Assembly (NCBI GenBank): GCA_964035545.1
Contig: OZ037765.1
Coordinates: 24,167,504-24,231,503, forward strand
Direction: 5' to 3'
Length of the DNA stretch: 64,000 nucleotides
Source of the DNA: Bugula neritina
Lineage: Eukaryota; Bryozoa; Gymnolaemata; Cheilostomatida; Bugulidae
The notes beneath the pieces are model-generated. The model searched no databases. It was not told the origin of the DNA and worked only from the letters and a program-made list of their open reading frames with translations. Each line of letters begins with the position of its first letter. Within the stretch, counting starts at the first letter, position 1. The position numbers and the translations under genes were made by a program. This document shows, piece by piece, positions 47,801-62,700 of this stretch.

Positions 47801-49448
47801 AAACTGTCCATGTATCACATCACCTACCATATTACTGTTGCAAGCTACTGGATGTGCTATTCTGCATATTATAGCCACTGGACAAGCATACCTTAAGAAG
47901 GCCTTCAATCTGTGCGGTGACGTCAAAACTACGGATGACCTGGCAGCTCTGAAAGGGTGGCTGACAGGTGCCTGGGGAAATATTGTCATGGTGGAGTACC
48001 CCTACCCTGCAGACTTCCTGCAACACTTGCCTGCGTGGCCTGTCAAAGTATGTGCTAATATCTAGGTCTAATGTATATATCTCTTTACTCAATTAGATTT
48101 TTGTAATGTGAAGGCAAGTCCACTTAGTTAAGCACCTCTACCGCCTATAAAGTGAGTTAGACTTTTACTATGGCTGCTTTGGTTTCTTTTATACCTGTAT
48201 ATAGTGTTTAGTAGTATAGTTTATTGTGATACAACAATAAAGCTTCTATTATAAATGATATTTCAGGGTGTGTGTGATATCCTGCAGCAGCCATATTGGG
48301 ATAATCCTTCTACTCTAGTAACTCAAATATCATTGGCTGCTCAGGCATTTTTCAACTACTCCAACAGCTTTAGTGGGAGCTGTTTCAACACGACTTCCGA
48401 ACCAGACAATCTGGGTGCTGATGTGGGCTGGGGCTTCCAGGTAAGTGTGTCAAGTATAAGAATAAGACTTCTTGAGAATAACGCCATGTACTTTTACTAG
48501 AGTTGCAACACCCAAATAAACTTTCTGGCCAATGGTTACATACTTTATAAGGTACAACCTATTAAAAATTGTTTTAAATTTTTCTTGACATTTAAAAAGC
48601 ACTATTTTGCTAAGCATACTTGGAGTATATTTCTAAATTTGAACTGTTGACATGTAACGTTGCTTATTGTATGCTAGGCTTGCAGTGAGATGATCATGCC
48701 AATGTGTGCCGACAACAAGAATGACATGTTTGAAGCCTCGGCCTGGGATCTCGCCTCCTACATCAAAGAATGTGCGAAAAATTATGGAATAGTCCCCAAA
48801 CCCAACTGGATCATGACCAACTTTCTCGGTGTGAATATTACCGGGGCAACTAATATTATATTTAGGTGAGCTGCATTAATGTGTATATAATTTATTGTAG
48901 CTTTGGTTCTCTCTTTACACAGAGTTGTGTGTTTCCTCCTTTTACATCTTGTCATTTTTAGAGTGTTTTTAAGAAGTAGCGGATGCAATAATCGGTGCAA
49001 TGATTCGCTTGCAATAAGCTATAATAATAATAATACTAATGATAATTTGAAGCTGTTCCTATCCACCTTAGTAGCTACAGGAAGTCCTCATCATGTCATA
49101 TTTTCATTATTTCAGAAATTCAACAAGTATACATTGCATGTTTTGTTTTCATCAAGAGATGCAATTACTTGCTGGTCATTGGCTAGAGATATCCAGATGT
49201 TTCTTGTTAGCTTTCCTGTAGTACTGTACTATTTCTGTAGCAATGGTCTTCTGGACCCCTGGCATGGCGGAGGGGTGCTGAGGAGTTACCCTGAGCAGAA
49301 CATCACTGCTATTATCATACCTAACGGTGCTCATCACTTAGACCTCAGAGGACATAATGCTGCTGACCCCGTGGATGTTATTGCTGCCAGAGATATGGAG
49401 ATCGGCATCATTACTCAGTGGATTGCTGACTATCAGAGAGAGCATTAA
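44896..49448 (+). CDS. DPP7: Family S28 serine peptidase, dipeptidyl peptidase 2 / DPP7-like
   Basis: Nine exons: 44896-45081, 45987-46127, 46365-46466, 46640-46821, 47148-47308, 47875-48047, 48267-48440, 48678-48865, 49241-49448; 504 aa (human DPP7 is 492). Removes X-Pro or X-Ala dipeptides from peptide N termini in lysosomes or vesicles. Seen: signal peptide MYNYTIYLILGSFLITSS; VDHFGF (S28 opening motif); NGGPILFYCGNEGDIEDF; VVFAEHRYYGKSLPYG; nucleophile Ser185 in FGGSYGG; LAASAPV; VEYPYPADFL; catalytic Asp441 in NIIFSNGLLDPWHGGG; catalytic His in PNGAHHLDLR (467/468); C terminus IITQWIADYQREH, nearer to human DPP7 (IIGEWVKAARREQ) than to PRCP. NITG, NYS and other sequons fit a glycoprotein. 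Intron 5 holds a minisatellite and intron 1 hexamer array E. PRCP-type specificity is the main alternative. Confidence 0.93.
45165..45400. repeat. Hexamer-periodic cryptic repeat E, in DPP7 intron 1
   Basis: Degenerate array (AAGTTAAACTTGAAGTTAAA; ATCACTGTATCAGTATGACT; GCAGTAGCAGTGTGAGTG; ACACTAACACAGTAACACTA) beginning about 85 bp after the exon 1 donor of DPP7. Confidence 0.5.
47318..47620. repeat. 20-bp minisatellite in DPP7 intron 5
   Basis: About 15 tandem copies of TTATACTCTTCTTACCTGCT with few substitutions, starting about 10 bp after the exon 5 donor. On the sense strand each unit is pyrimidine-rich. Each unit's complement contains CAGGTAAGA, a consensus 5' splice site. Confidence 0.95.
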
Positions 49449-50372
49449 CTCTGTTCTTATTGTATCGACTGTATTGAATATTCCAGCTAGTCTCACTTGT
49501 CGTTGTATTTATATGGTTAGTTTTATGCATTTGAATAGCTATATGATTGATATACATAAATATTTATATGATTTATTTTCACTGTTTCTATAAGATACTC
49601 CAGGTTCATAATAATTTCAATTTAGATGCTGCTTCTGTTATGCACTCTTCATATTCCAACTTTATAATTCATTCAATATATAATGTACGTGTGTAAGTTT
49701 TTAATATAGTCATTAAGATTTTTTTAATATAGCTGTACTAAATTTATACTCCAAGATTTAATTTTTTTAAATTTTTGCTTGAGTACATTTTATTATTGAC
49801 AGTAATAACATGCAAATATACTCCAACTGAGATATATTTATGCTATTTTTTACTTCATTGGATTTTTGTAAAGGAAATAGCACAATAACATTACTCCAAG
49901 TAGAAAAATATGTTTATACAGTATGCAACTGTTAATATTGACCACAATACTAATGGCTGCAGGCAAAAGACACAATATATACAGTTATCCAATATATAGT
50001 ATTTATATTTAGGAGGCTGTTTTGTACAGATTTTACACACCAAATAGGTTTTAGTCGTTTACTTATCTTACAGGCATGCGCTGTTGAGCCATAGCTAATG
50101 AATGTGATTGTAATAGGAGCCAATTGCAGCATTGGACTTGCTTTTCACACAAGTCACCGTTGAATACCAATATGAGCAATCTATAAAATAACCTTGCAAA
50201 GGATTATGGGTACTATATTCTAGCTAGCTTTTTAACTTCAAATCTTTCTCCACACATCTGCATGATGAGTATCTTTTGAGGGTTAATTAATCTTATTTCT
50301 CTAAATCTGCTATAAGTGTTTATAGTCATCTAGAAGTGTGCTTTGCGTAGAGAGGTGTGTCTTGCAAATAGT
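49449..50372. other. Convergent intergenic region between DPP7 and RASGRF
   Basis: The two genes end tail to tail with about 920 bp between stop codons. AT-rich, no additional gene seen. It must hold both 3' UTRs. Confidence 0.6.
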
Positions 50373-53300
50373 CTAGCTGTTAATGTGCTTTAGCTTATCA
50401 GGAAAGTCATGTGGCTTATAGCTAGAAGTGCTTAGCCTAGGTTCCACCGTCAATGATTGCTGGTAAGTTTGTTCATCACTGAGAAGGCAACTCCTGTCTA
50501 GTAGGTAAGCACACACGTTGGCATTGTATTGGATTGTGTAGCTTTGTTGCTGGTATTGCTGAATCTCACCAATCACATTTGAGATCTAAATACACATCAA
50601 CATCATTGCAAAGTGTAATCAACACATCAATATAACTGCTGAGTGTAACACAAAATGCATTCAATTGAAATGTTTATGATATTAAAATTTGAATAGTTAT
50701 AGTTAGACGAAATTCAAAACAACGCAATATATTTATGCCGCTACAATTTTAATTACTCTTACACAAGTAAAACACTGGATCACTTTAAGCAAATTCATAA
50801 TAATATAGTTTTCATAATCGATTGAGCAGCTACGCTTTACATTCCTACCATTCTCATTTTGGAGTAGTTTACCAATCCATCCTCCACAAAGTCTGGTGCA
50901 CCTTCTTCAATGAAACTTAGATCTGACAAGTACATGCCTAGGTATGGTATTGCTGGACCATCACACCTGTCAATGTTGCCAACATGCTTAAAAATTTTTA
51001 ACAAATATCGATAATAGTGTTGAAAATTCAAGTGACTTAATTTGATAATGAGCCACCATGAGGTCTATAATATTTTTAAAAAAACATACACGGTGAACGT
51101 TAGAACACATATTACTTGCTAACTAAGAAAAGTTCCTAAGTCTACAATTTAGGGTTAAAGTTTTATGTTTAAGTTCAGTAACATTAAACTGTGCTTTTTT
51201 CTTTTAACTTACTTATGCAGTGCTTCTCTCATGTTCTTGAACCTTCCATCAGATGACACAATTTGCTGAAGCTTGGCAATAATCTGCTTGGTATGCTTTG
51301 AGATCTTCTCCCATGTTTTACTCAGTCTGTACACAGAGCTGTTGACAAATGCAGCATAGATCTGCAGTACTCCATTATAGTTCTGCATACAGTGCAGGAT
51401 ATCAGCAATGGCCGCCCACTTCTCTATACAAGTTACTCTGTCTTGAATGTTGGATCTGAGGACTATTTCTGTGACCACCAACTGACTGACCTGTTGTATG
51501 TATTACCACAGAATTACTGTGTGTGTGTGTGTGCGTGTGTGCGTGTGTGCGTGTGTTGTGTGTGTTGTGTGTGTTGTGTGTGTTGTGTGTGTTGTGTGTG
51601 TGTGTGTGTTGTGTGCGTGTTCATTTCATTTTTGACTTGCTGTACTGAAAGAACTTAGGTACTCGTACATTGTAAATATATTATTACTGCAAGATAACGC
51701 TGACAAAATGCACAATAGTTAACATTTGTGTTCCATAAGGCTCCTGTCACTTGCATACAGGTTAATTTTAATATATTTGAGTATAGAAGTGATAATTAAA
51801 AACTCGCGTAGTTGGCTAAGCACAATACTTGACAAGTAGAGTGTTTTTTGTTTCACCAGTCCAACATTTGCCCTAATATTCAAGTAGCGTGTAACTCAAA
51901 TTCATCAAGTCAAGAGTTGCTTAAATCAACTTTTTATAGCGAACTTTGTTTTTGGGCTTTTAAGGAATGTATTTTTTTAGTTATTCTAAAATCAGCATGG
52001 CAATGTATTGATACTTACTTCATTGAAACGCTGACTTGCTTGAATTACATGCGGAGCCTTAGAAGCTTTGTCTACTTTCATCCAAGCTTGTCCAAGTAGC
52101 TCTCTAATAGACAAAACTTAGTTCAACATTATTTTAATACGATATGAATTATCAAAAGGTAACATGCTGATAATGGCTGGGTTTGGACTTTTACAGTACC
52201 ATTTGATGTTGCAAACTCTATTAATAATTCTTTCATTATAATATAACGTGTAGCTATAGTATTGCGTGTGCAAGAATCTAGATATTTCACATGTTTACTT
52301 CCAGTAATTTTAAAGACTCACTCGCTGGATATCCCCATGATTATCTGATGGTCCAAATAAGTGATTTGCTCAGCAATGTCAAGGGCCGCAATCGATTCGA
52401 ATGTACCATGACTCATCAGTGGCTGTGTGGAGTGATTCAAAAATATTTTGAGGTTCTCTGCATCAACATACTCATCCAGTTCCTGTAACAAATAATGAGA
52501 ACAGAAATACAACACCTCAAAATAGGAAGGTATAGAAGTTATATAATCTTCATTTATCTCTCAATTATACTACTCAGTTTATTTCACTGGTGCAGCAAAA
52601 TATTCAGAATTGCTTTTGTAAAAAAAGAATTTGCAATATATGATATACATTATAATCGAGAAAAATGAGATAAAATTAAATTATAAAAATTTATTCAGAT
52701 AAAGATTTTCACCTTGGTTAAAGCTTTGAATATGTTGGCAGCTAGCTTCTGTTCGACTGGTACCAACTGTGAACTAATGATTAGGTCTTCTAGAAATTTC
52801 TTTGCACTTGCAGCTAAATTTGCATCTTGCTGAAAGCTCTTGAAAAGAAAACAATTCCAAATAATTATTGGAGTACCGTTACTGATTGCAAATAAAAGCA
52901 CTAATATACATAAAATACCTTTTAAAAAAAATTAATAGTGGTTACATCAATACATCAACACATCAACGCATCAATATTATATCATATAAATGGTGGGGGC
53001 AGCCGTGGTCTACGGGTTAGAGCGTTTGTCTAGTAAACACGAGGTCATGGGTTTGAGCCCGGACAAAGGCCATTGATGATGTTAGGAAGAGCATCCAGTC
53101 ATAATTGCTCCTCTGCCCCATCTGAATAAGTTCTTAGCCCGATTTAACAGAAACCCTTTCCATCAGGAGTTTTCTCCCAGGGATGGCAACTATAAACTTG
53201 CGCTATAGCATTTCGCTTAGCAGTGATTGGTTGGATGCATAGTACACCAGTTAGATGGTTGGCCGTAGACTATCTGTAGTTTGTACAGAACCTTACTTGA

Positions 53301-53683
53301 GGGTATTTAGACACCCAGTGTTTGAAGACATTCAATGCTCTCATTATGGCTGTTGATGTGCTGCTCACTGAACACTTGGCAGACGCTGAAGTAAAAATAA
53401 TAAACATTTGATTGGTTAGAGAAAAGTTTGTTACAAATATTCTGGAAATAATATAACATGTTGATCATTAGAAATATTACAAGAATAAAACCTAAATAAG
53501 GTTTATTTAACTGCTATTACTTCTTTCTAGCATCTAATACAGTGTGTTGAGTGTGTGTTGAGTGTGTGTTGAGTGTGTGTTGAGTGTGTGTTGAGTGTGT
53601 GTTGAGTGTGTGTTGAGTGTGTGTTGAGTGTGTGTTGAGTGTGTGTTGAGTGTGTGTTGAGTGTGTGTTGAGTGTGTGTGTGT

Positions 53684-53734
<51 letters not shown>

Positions 53735-56700
53735 TGTGTGTGTGTGTGTGTGTGTGTCTGTGTGTATGTATATACTATACAGTATATACATAACAGTACT
53801 TACGTGCAGAGCCAACAGAAGGATGTTTAATATACATGGCAGCAGCTGATGCCCCAGCAGTGGCAGCAGCAAAAGCTGAGGTAGCTGCCGATGAGCTGCA
53901 CCTATAAGCAACAGTAGCAGATGATGAGGTGCTAAACAGTAGGCAGCACGGAACATTTGTAGATCAAAACTTATAATACTTTTCAAATATGATCGTTGAG
54001 GCAATTTACTCAATATCATGTCAGTTCAATAAAAGAATGAAAGAGAAGGAATCATATTCACCTCTGGATTTTGCCATCTTGTCTGAGCAAATGATAAATG
54101 TCAGATAAAATGACTTGCGGCTGTATACATTTAATATAAGTGCTAATAATCTTGTAAAATTTAGAGTTAAATTATGTGAGTTTATAGCATAACTCATTGT
54201 GTAGCCAAGCCTAAATTATTGGTAAAATATTTACAATATTTATAGCAAAGCTAAAAATTAATTGAAACTAAACCTATCAGCTGTAAATGTATTTGTTAGA
54301 ATATATTATTTCAAAGAAGTCTCTTTCATAGAAATGAAAGTTTAAGTTTTGTGGTTTCTCCATCTTACACTTTAGGGCTCAGATAAATCCCATGATTGTG
54401 GTGAAACTATTTACTGACTTAAGTAACTAGCTATAAACATCAACCAAATGTTACGTAGAAAATAATCAGAAACTCAATTAATATCATCATAATATATGTA
54501 CAATAAGAATGTAATAGTTAGCTAGTAGCAGCCAAAGTTTTCAGCCGAAGCATGACATTTTGTTAGCTTGTTCTAGAATCCACATTACTTTTAATATCAA
54601 CACGCGTTGAAGCAACTACACTTGAAATTTGATGCTTTCTAAAAATTATTATTTCAACTTTAAAAAATATTTTCTAATATGTTTTTAATGGTTATTAATA
54701 CAATTTCTAATCTACAGTATTAGAAGAAGTTTAACGGATTTAGAAAGAAACTTTCTAAAACTATAATACGACAATGATTATATTTATGGATAGTATGCCA
54801 TATTAAGATTAATTTAAATGTACAGAAAGCAAACATAAAACTGTTGCAATGTTTTTTTCATCTTTTCAACTGAAATACCCACCAAATTTTAATTTTGAAA
54901 TTGCATGCAGTATACCAAATAGTATATGTATTCAATGGGGATTAAATCCACACATCAAAACATAGATTCACAGCTAAATTTACCTTCGCCAAAATTGTCT
55001 GTCTGTATTCATTGAATATGACCTGATTGATACCATAGTACCATGAAGTGGACACAAATCCTAATACAAATTATATGTAATGAACCTCCATTAGGCTAGC
55101 TAGCTGAGGGGTAAAACTATGATCTATTTAAAAGTCCTTTTGGGTTTCCTGTGGTTAGGGGGATTTTAAAGCGTCATACAAGCACAAGCGGAAGGAGAAA
55201 ATTGAATGACAAATCATTTCCAATTTTAATACGTTTGAAATAGTATTGCATTTACCTGCGCCGTGATATCCTAGAAGATGTGATAATACCTCCCATTTGA
55301 GCATGACTCTCTACGTTCTTGTGTGCAGAAGGTATCAATGGTCGAGCTACATTTACAGATCACATGAATACATGTATTGCAAATGATTTTTGAGAAACAT
55401 ATGCCTCACAGAAGTTTTCAACTTACATTCTTTGTAGTTAAATAAGAAATTGGCTAAAATTTTAATTGTATGAATCTTCTTAAAGAAGTATTTATAGCAA
55501 TGCATGTGAGAGAACTTGCAAAAAGTAAAGCATATTTTAGCAGCACATTCAAGTAAACTATAACTATAACACTTTTATAATTAAATGTGATAACATATAG
55601 ATCTATAATAATATATAGAGAGTTGGAACTGGTAGATAATTTTAACTGATGTGCATATATCCAGTACTAGCACTAAAATTACTGGGATTGTATCTCATAA
55701 ACTAAAAACAAACTAATAGTGTCTCACTAGGGCACATAAAAACCAAATTTGGAAAATTAACACAAACTGTGCTGAAAACTAAATTTTCTTCTGTTGTTTT
55801 CATATCACTGCTAGTCTTAAACCTTGTCACTTCAGTAAATTGAATTTTTTTTCAATAAATTGATAATAATTGCATCAGTGAATTGCCATTTTGAATTTAC
55901 AAAGATTTGACAGAAAACTTACGAGAGGAAATACGTGGTGACATAGGTAACTTTGTGGTGGGAGATATAGAGGTCGGTGATTTTACATCACTATTCTTAG
56001 TTGTAGAACTACATTTAGAGATCTTGTTACTGTTTTCATCTAACTTGTTGTCTGCTATAAAGACAGTATCTTCCGGAATTGTTTCAGTGTTCGTTTGAGC
56101 AGTGATCAACGCTTGCTCACCGCTCTCCAGGTCTGATAGAGGTGCAACACTGGATCGAATCTGCAACTGTATCAAGTTTATGATAGTTACAGCTGAAAGA
56201 AAAGAACTTCTACTGTTAGAGTTGTTTTCTCTTTTTATAGGAGCGACTCTTAGTTCTGGCACACCACTTGTCGCGTGATAGCAGAGCAATCTGCATCTCG
56301 ACATCTATTAGATGCAGACATTGAAATATAATCAATTCATTGAGTGTATAGATTTTCATTCAAGTTAGGTTTTTAACTTTTTGTCTCAAGTTGGAAGGAT
56401 CTGCATGTTCAACTTTACCAGCACACAACCTCACAGGCTAGAGACACCCATTAAAATTAACACTACTTGAAAAAGCTGCAAGTCTGCCTCTATCACAAAG
56501 AGGATTGTATTAAACAAATAATCCTTTGTTTATTTGCTGATCAACAGAGTTACCATTTTCTTTATTTGCAAAAAACTAATTGATGCCAGGCTTAAGTTCA
56601 ATTCATAACCAAATATTACTGACTAAATAAATGCTAATGTATTTTATACGTTGTCTAAATAATTCTGGACATTGCTGTGGCTGGGGTCGTAAGTATTCAG

Positions 56701-59700
56701 AAACTTAGAGAAGAATCAAACTACCAGGTACTATATAATATTATATACTCACAATTTTGGATGATACACATTTTATTAAGACGCATGCTTAAATATATGT
56801 ACCTAGTATATCACAAGGTTTATTGTTCATTACATTCTTACTAATACTATTTTAATACTCGGGCAAAATTTTCTTCTATACATTTTAGTATTTTTGCTTA
56901 AAAAAAGTTCAAAGAGTTTGCAAAGTATTCAATTATATAATCAAATTGTATGTCTGCTGTGGCATTTTCAAATTTCACGTACCTTGGGGCAGAAAGAGAG
57001 TATTAGCACACACATATACCTCTAGATACGTGTTTGGCTATATACTAGTTATTCAAAATAGCTTATTTTTGTAACCAACACAGAATTAAACTGCAAAAAG
57101 AAAGTAAACAACCTACCTACTAACTTGAGGGCAGGGTGACTTAATAATCATAATTATTTGCATCAATCTATAAACCTATACAACTGCATAAGTTTGTTTC
57201 GACTTATTTCCAAAATGTTGGTGAACAATAGTTTACAGAATACTTCAAATATGGCTAAAAAGTATAGCCAAATAATATTCTCTAAAATTCATCGATTGTT
57301 AAATGCTCTGTACAAATATCTGCAAACTGCATCTGTTAGCAAATAATAAATAAATTGCTAATATAATGACCATCTTGTGTTTTTCAACTACTTATTTTAA
57401 AGTAGCAGGCAAAAAATACCATAACAAACTAGTTTAACTCAGCTTAAAGTTCATGCCGTTATAACACCAAACTACATTTTCTGCATTGCATGATTGATTC
57501 ACAATTACATTTTAAAATACAAAGTGAATACCTTCCGATTCTCAGCATTATTGTTAGGTGGTGACTCTGTGCTTGCAGAAGATAGTGATGCAGATTCGTG
57601 TATAGAGTCCAGTAAACCCCTTTTCAATTTTTCTGAAAAAAAATTACATAATATTAGTCATGTTGGTTGTTGTGCTCTGAGTAGCAATGTCGGTTGCATA
57701 GCCATTCACTGAGTCACCAAAAAACAACGTTTTATATTACTAGCCAGAAGCTTTATGGAAGCAACATATAAGTTATGTGAAATAATAATTATATTTTTTT
57801 AAAAAATTGCAGTGAAGACTGCAGAATAAAGGTTGTGCTTTTTATCTACACTCTGAACACTTGAATTAAAAAATTCTATTAATTGGCAAAAATATTGTTT
57901 CTTGCATACAATTGTCATAGTTATAGCCTAACTTAGTAATTTAAAAAAATACATTTATAATTGAACCTTTGAAATTTCTGTTCATAGAGTACAAAGTAGT
58001 AGATTCTTTGTCTACATCATCATCTTGTGTTCTGTAAATAGAAATTACTATCATGGTTATTATTTGAGATAAAATGGTGAGCAACGTGTATAATTATTTG
58101 GCACTATCAAATTAGTAAATGCTTATCCCTGTCATATTTACATAAAAAACAACAGACAAAGTAAGATAAAATGCATACAACTTACAAGCTATTTTCTTCA
58201 TGCTCTCTTGCTAAGCATGCTTTCCTTACAGTCATACGGAGGGAGTTGATCACAGTCTCGTTGTCAGTAAACACTTTGTAAGTAAGAAGGAAGCTATTCA
58301 GAAAGTCAACACTCAAAAACCTCAGGTCTGTCAGCCTTTCCAGTAGCTTCTCTACAGTTGCATGTCTTATCTGCAAAATTGAGAATATAAAGTTTGCCAA
58401 CGCACTGCTGATATGCAGAAAGTATATATTAGACACTGAATGAAACTTTTTGTCCTCTTTAACATTTGTGCAGTTGATGCCATCTTTTGCAAGCCGGTTT
58501 TGGCTACATGAAAGAACTCTTCATTTTCGCATCATTGATTTGCTTATAATAATATAAGAAACTCTTGTAATTATTTTGCTTGGCATACTATACAGTCATG
58601 TCAACTGTGTGAAAGCAATATAAAAATAGCATAAAATAATAATTACAACTTTTTAAAAATAGTATAGTATAACATTAGTATAACTCTTCAGTTCTATATT
58701 CTACATTCAGAGTGTCACTTGTTGGTGGAAAAGTTTATACTCAACTCTGAATACTAATAAATGTTTTAGCTTTGTATTTATATAAAGTAAAGCTTTGCAA
58801 CATGTGATAGCATACACAAGAAAGTACACCAAAGCAGAAGTAAATACATAGACAAAAAGGATAGTATTCATAGACATACTAAAACTATACAATGTCGTAT
58901 CTATAGTAAAGAAGTATCACTCAGTTTTATAAAAGATTATTTTCGTAAATAAAATAATTATATGAAATAGTCAGTTGAAAAACTACTAACCTGTGGTATC
59001 TTACACGAGTTCTTCACAGTTCGGCAATATTTGACAGACTTATCATCTTTGAACACCTTGTGGTCTACCCTACACAGTAAAACTACAGCATGAGTACAGG
59101 CCTATAGCTAGTTGTAACAATTGGACCAACAAGTTTAAACATTATATAAATAATAGTAAGGCATAGGTAAAACGAAATAGTTGATAGCACAAGATGCAAA
59201 TGATAGCTTACCTGACCGATTGTGGTAAACTGCCAGAACTAAAATCATTTGTTGTGTTTTCAGTGTAATGCAGGTTCTCCATGCACTACAATATAGCACA
59301 CATTTCACTAACTATATATATATATCTTGTCAGGCATCACATTACTACACGCTGCATTTAAAATAACTTATCATAGACTACTTTCACTTGGAGCCCCACC
59401 GTACTGACCACATAGTCTAAAAGCATTGCTTCCCCTACAGCTAACCAACATAACCTACAGGATATCTAAATGTTACTGATTAAAATAAAAACTGGAGTTA
59501 ATCTCCCAGGTAAGTAAAAACATACTAACTCACCAAACCTTGTACAAAAGGCTATGAGTTTAAATAAAAGTTGTATAGGATCATGATATAATACCCTTTG
59601 CTTATGTTAATATTTTTGTTTCTTTTTGTTTTGCAGTACAAAATCTCTATTTCATCAGCAATGGATTTCATTATTGAAATTTTTTTTTATTATCATCAGA

Positions 59701-62700
59701 TACATATTATAAACTGCTACACATTATGTAAACTTTTTCACCTAACAAAAAAGACTTGTAATAAAAAGTGCTTCAAGCAGCTTTATTTACATAAAATAAT
59801 TGTGTTTTATTTCTGAGAAAACTTTCCTTAAATTCAGAAGATTTAAAATTATTCAAAGTAATTCACTGACTCTCTAAGAGCTCTAGTTGATCACATACTG
59901 AAATACATGTATAAGAGTATTGTGTATACAGGTTAAATTAAAAAAAGTGGTTGGATAAATAGTCATGACATACTGCTTCTAAAAAACTGCGGAGAACTAA
60001 GTTGAAAATACTTCAATAGTTGAATAACCAGCTGTACACACCTGACTAATATCACTGCACCAAGAAGATTTCTCTTGCAGGGATGAAGCCACGAATGTAA
60101 GAGATACGGCTGGCACATCTTTATCCTTGGAATGCACAATTATTCTAAAGTCAAATCGATTGCACCAACCATTCTGTGAGGCAATAGAATTTCCTGTGAT
60201 GGAAATGGGTCACATATATAAAGCAACTGAGCTGTTAATGGCAATGAATGTTTCTTGCTAAGATTTAATATGAGTGCAGGATTTCAGGGTGATTAGTTTG
60301 TATGGCAAATGATTGTTAAATGAGAAGTAGTTAGATTTTAAAATAGATTTGAAGTGTTGCTAATTCTCATTTTCTCTAATTTTCTAAACTTGGACAAAGG
60401 TTTTTGCTTGTAGCATATAAGAACAATTGATTGCTATAAGTTAATATTTTGAAAGCAATTGAAAGGATTCAGAGTATCTTCAAAAGATATTTTAAGAACA
60501 TAAAGTTATTTTGGAACTTTTCATAACACTAATTTCTCGAAGACATCAATTTGAGCAGCTTACCTTCCTCCTCACAAGTGTTGGCGTCAAAACAGGTATC
60601 CTCAATTAGTGTGCACTGTGCTAAAGGAATCTTCCCATAATTCTGCAATTTAAATCTAATACTGTGAACATTAGTGCTCAAAAAAGTAGTTGGTTTATGT
60701 TAATATGTAGGCTATAAGTATAATAGGAAATCTCAACTTTAAAATTAAGTTACGTATAATAGTTGTTTATCGTTTACATGTAATATGTTAAGCCTGCACA
60801 AGACAATATCTAATCCTAAACTCGTATCTATAGCTTGTCATCAATCATAATCTATCTGTATTTTTGCAAAGCCATTTTACTATTTTATATAGAAACAAAT
60901 TTAGTGAAAATAGTGTTATCAGCTATGTTTTATTAAAATAATTTGAAAATCTACAACTTAATTTTTAAAGATGTTAAACATATCAGAAGAATATGTATTT
61001 TAGAAGACTTCTAAATATTGAAACAATTAATTTAATATTCAGCTGAAATATTTTCAACACATCAAGTTTGTGTAAGTATAAGCAAGCCTGCAGAAATGTA
61101 TCAACATATATAACTCTTGTAACTTTAATTTATGTAAATATCTCCCACATAGGCTAGATGTATGTATGTGGGTGAAAATTATAAAAAAAACTTATCATGT
61201 AGTGAACTAACTGAAACATCCCTCAATAATATATTGTAACTTGATAAAAGATGCGTTTATGAACACTTACCTTAGCTAAATGAAGACGGCCATTGGATGC
61301 TCTGTTAGTTATCAGCAAATGATGAGTGAAAAGAAACACTTTCCTCGGTATTTCTTTATCCTTGAATGTGGAACTGAGGTTTGAGAGCTTCAAGCCTCCA
61401 TATTTAGACTTGTCACTCGTCAACTGCAGCAAAGTTCCTGTAAAACAGTAGCAAACAACAGGAAGTATAATCTGTCCTGCTTTGGAAATATCTTTAACTG
61501 ACTTTGTTAATGTAAAAGTTATGTGAAATTTGTAGAATACATACATATTAGTTTAGTCAGCAGGCTGTAATGTTTTGGTTTTTTTTGCAGATTTTAATAA
61601 TTTCTAGAAAAATAAACATTTCAAAATTTGGATTTTATTATGCCCATTTTTAGTGACTAATACTATAACGCATTTTACCATTAATCAATGGCTAAGTTGG
61701 TCAACTAAGCGTATGTGTATGTTATTGAACATTTAACATTTTAAATTAAGTTATAGTATAAAATATGAAGTAAATAAAGCATTTCTCTTTTTATAATTTA
61801 TAAATGATAATAATTATTTTTCAAATAGTCCGTCACTACTCATGAATGTGATTTATTACACCAACAGTACAAGATTATTGCTGATGTTATATATTACGAT
61901 TCCAATTTAAACACAAACCATTATATAAAGTTTATGCGGCATTACTGCAACGCCATGAAATATCATCACAAAATATAATTTATATACTAACATTTACACC
62001 TGAATAACCAAGAGAACACTTTGGAATATGCATAAAGTTTAAAATAATACAGCATAGTGAAACACTCTTATAGTAGCTGACAAAACAAACTATTTGCAAA
62101 TCATGAACAACTAACCTTGCCTGACAAACACCTGAGAAGTGTCTAGAAGAATGTCACATCCTTCTGTTATCATTCGCTCTATTGCTAAGTTCTTCCTTAT
62201 GTTCTCAGTCTCACTAACTTCATCATGCATTATCTAGATCAGTGAACAAAGCATATAACTGTATGGGCATAAATATTTTTACGACATTTATACAAATTAA
62301 ATTTGCTTAAAAATGAAAATTGCATTGTGACTATGAACTATCAGCTTTTATAGGGGTTCAGTTAGGAAAAGTTTTCCCATTTGTATAGTTAGCCTTTTAA
62401 GAACTGCAAAGACTTTCCCCATGCCACTCAATGTAATAGCAAGTTTTTTCAATAACAAACATACATATTATATAACTCATCATATAATTATATAATATAT
62501 TTGACTTTCAGCTATCTGATTCAGTAGTTATTAAGGCCAAAATATTCACACAACTTGTTAAAATTATTGCAATTATAGTGTCAAGTTTTAAGGGCTTTTA
62601 AAGAGCGAGACATCATTTTTAAATATTCATCACAAACAACTTCCTTACTGGCTACAATTGAAAAACTAGTTTAATGTTTAACATAGACCCTGGCCATCAT

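Noticed and set aside
47686-47874. Extra DPP7 exon between the minisatellite and 47875
   Set aside because: The GCAG acceptor at 47715 gives a stop within a few codons, whereas joining 47308 to 47875 keeps phase and matches the family alignment.
52997-53075. Possible functional tRNA-Thr gene
   Set aside because: The acceptor stem does not pair and the sequence continues into a SINE body shared with other copies.
53534-54019. Long minus-strand reading frame rich in His-Thr-Gln-Leu-Asn repeats
   Set aside because: It is translation of the TGTTGAGTGTG/TG repeat plus part of a RASGRF exon in the wrong frame; low-complexity artefact.
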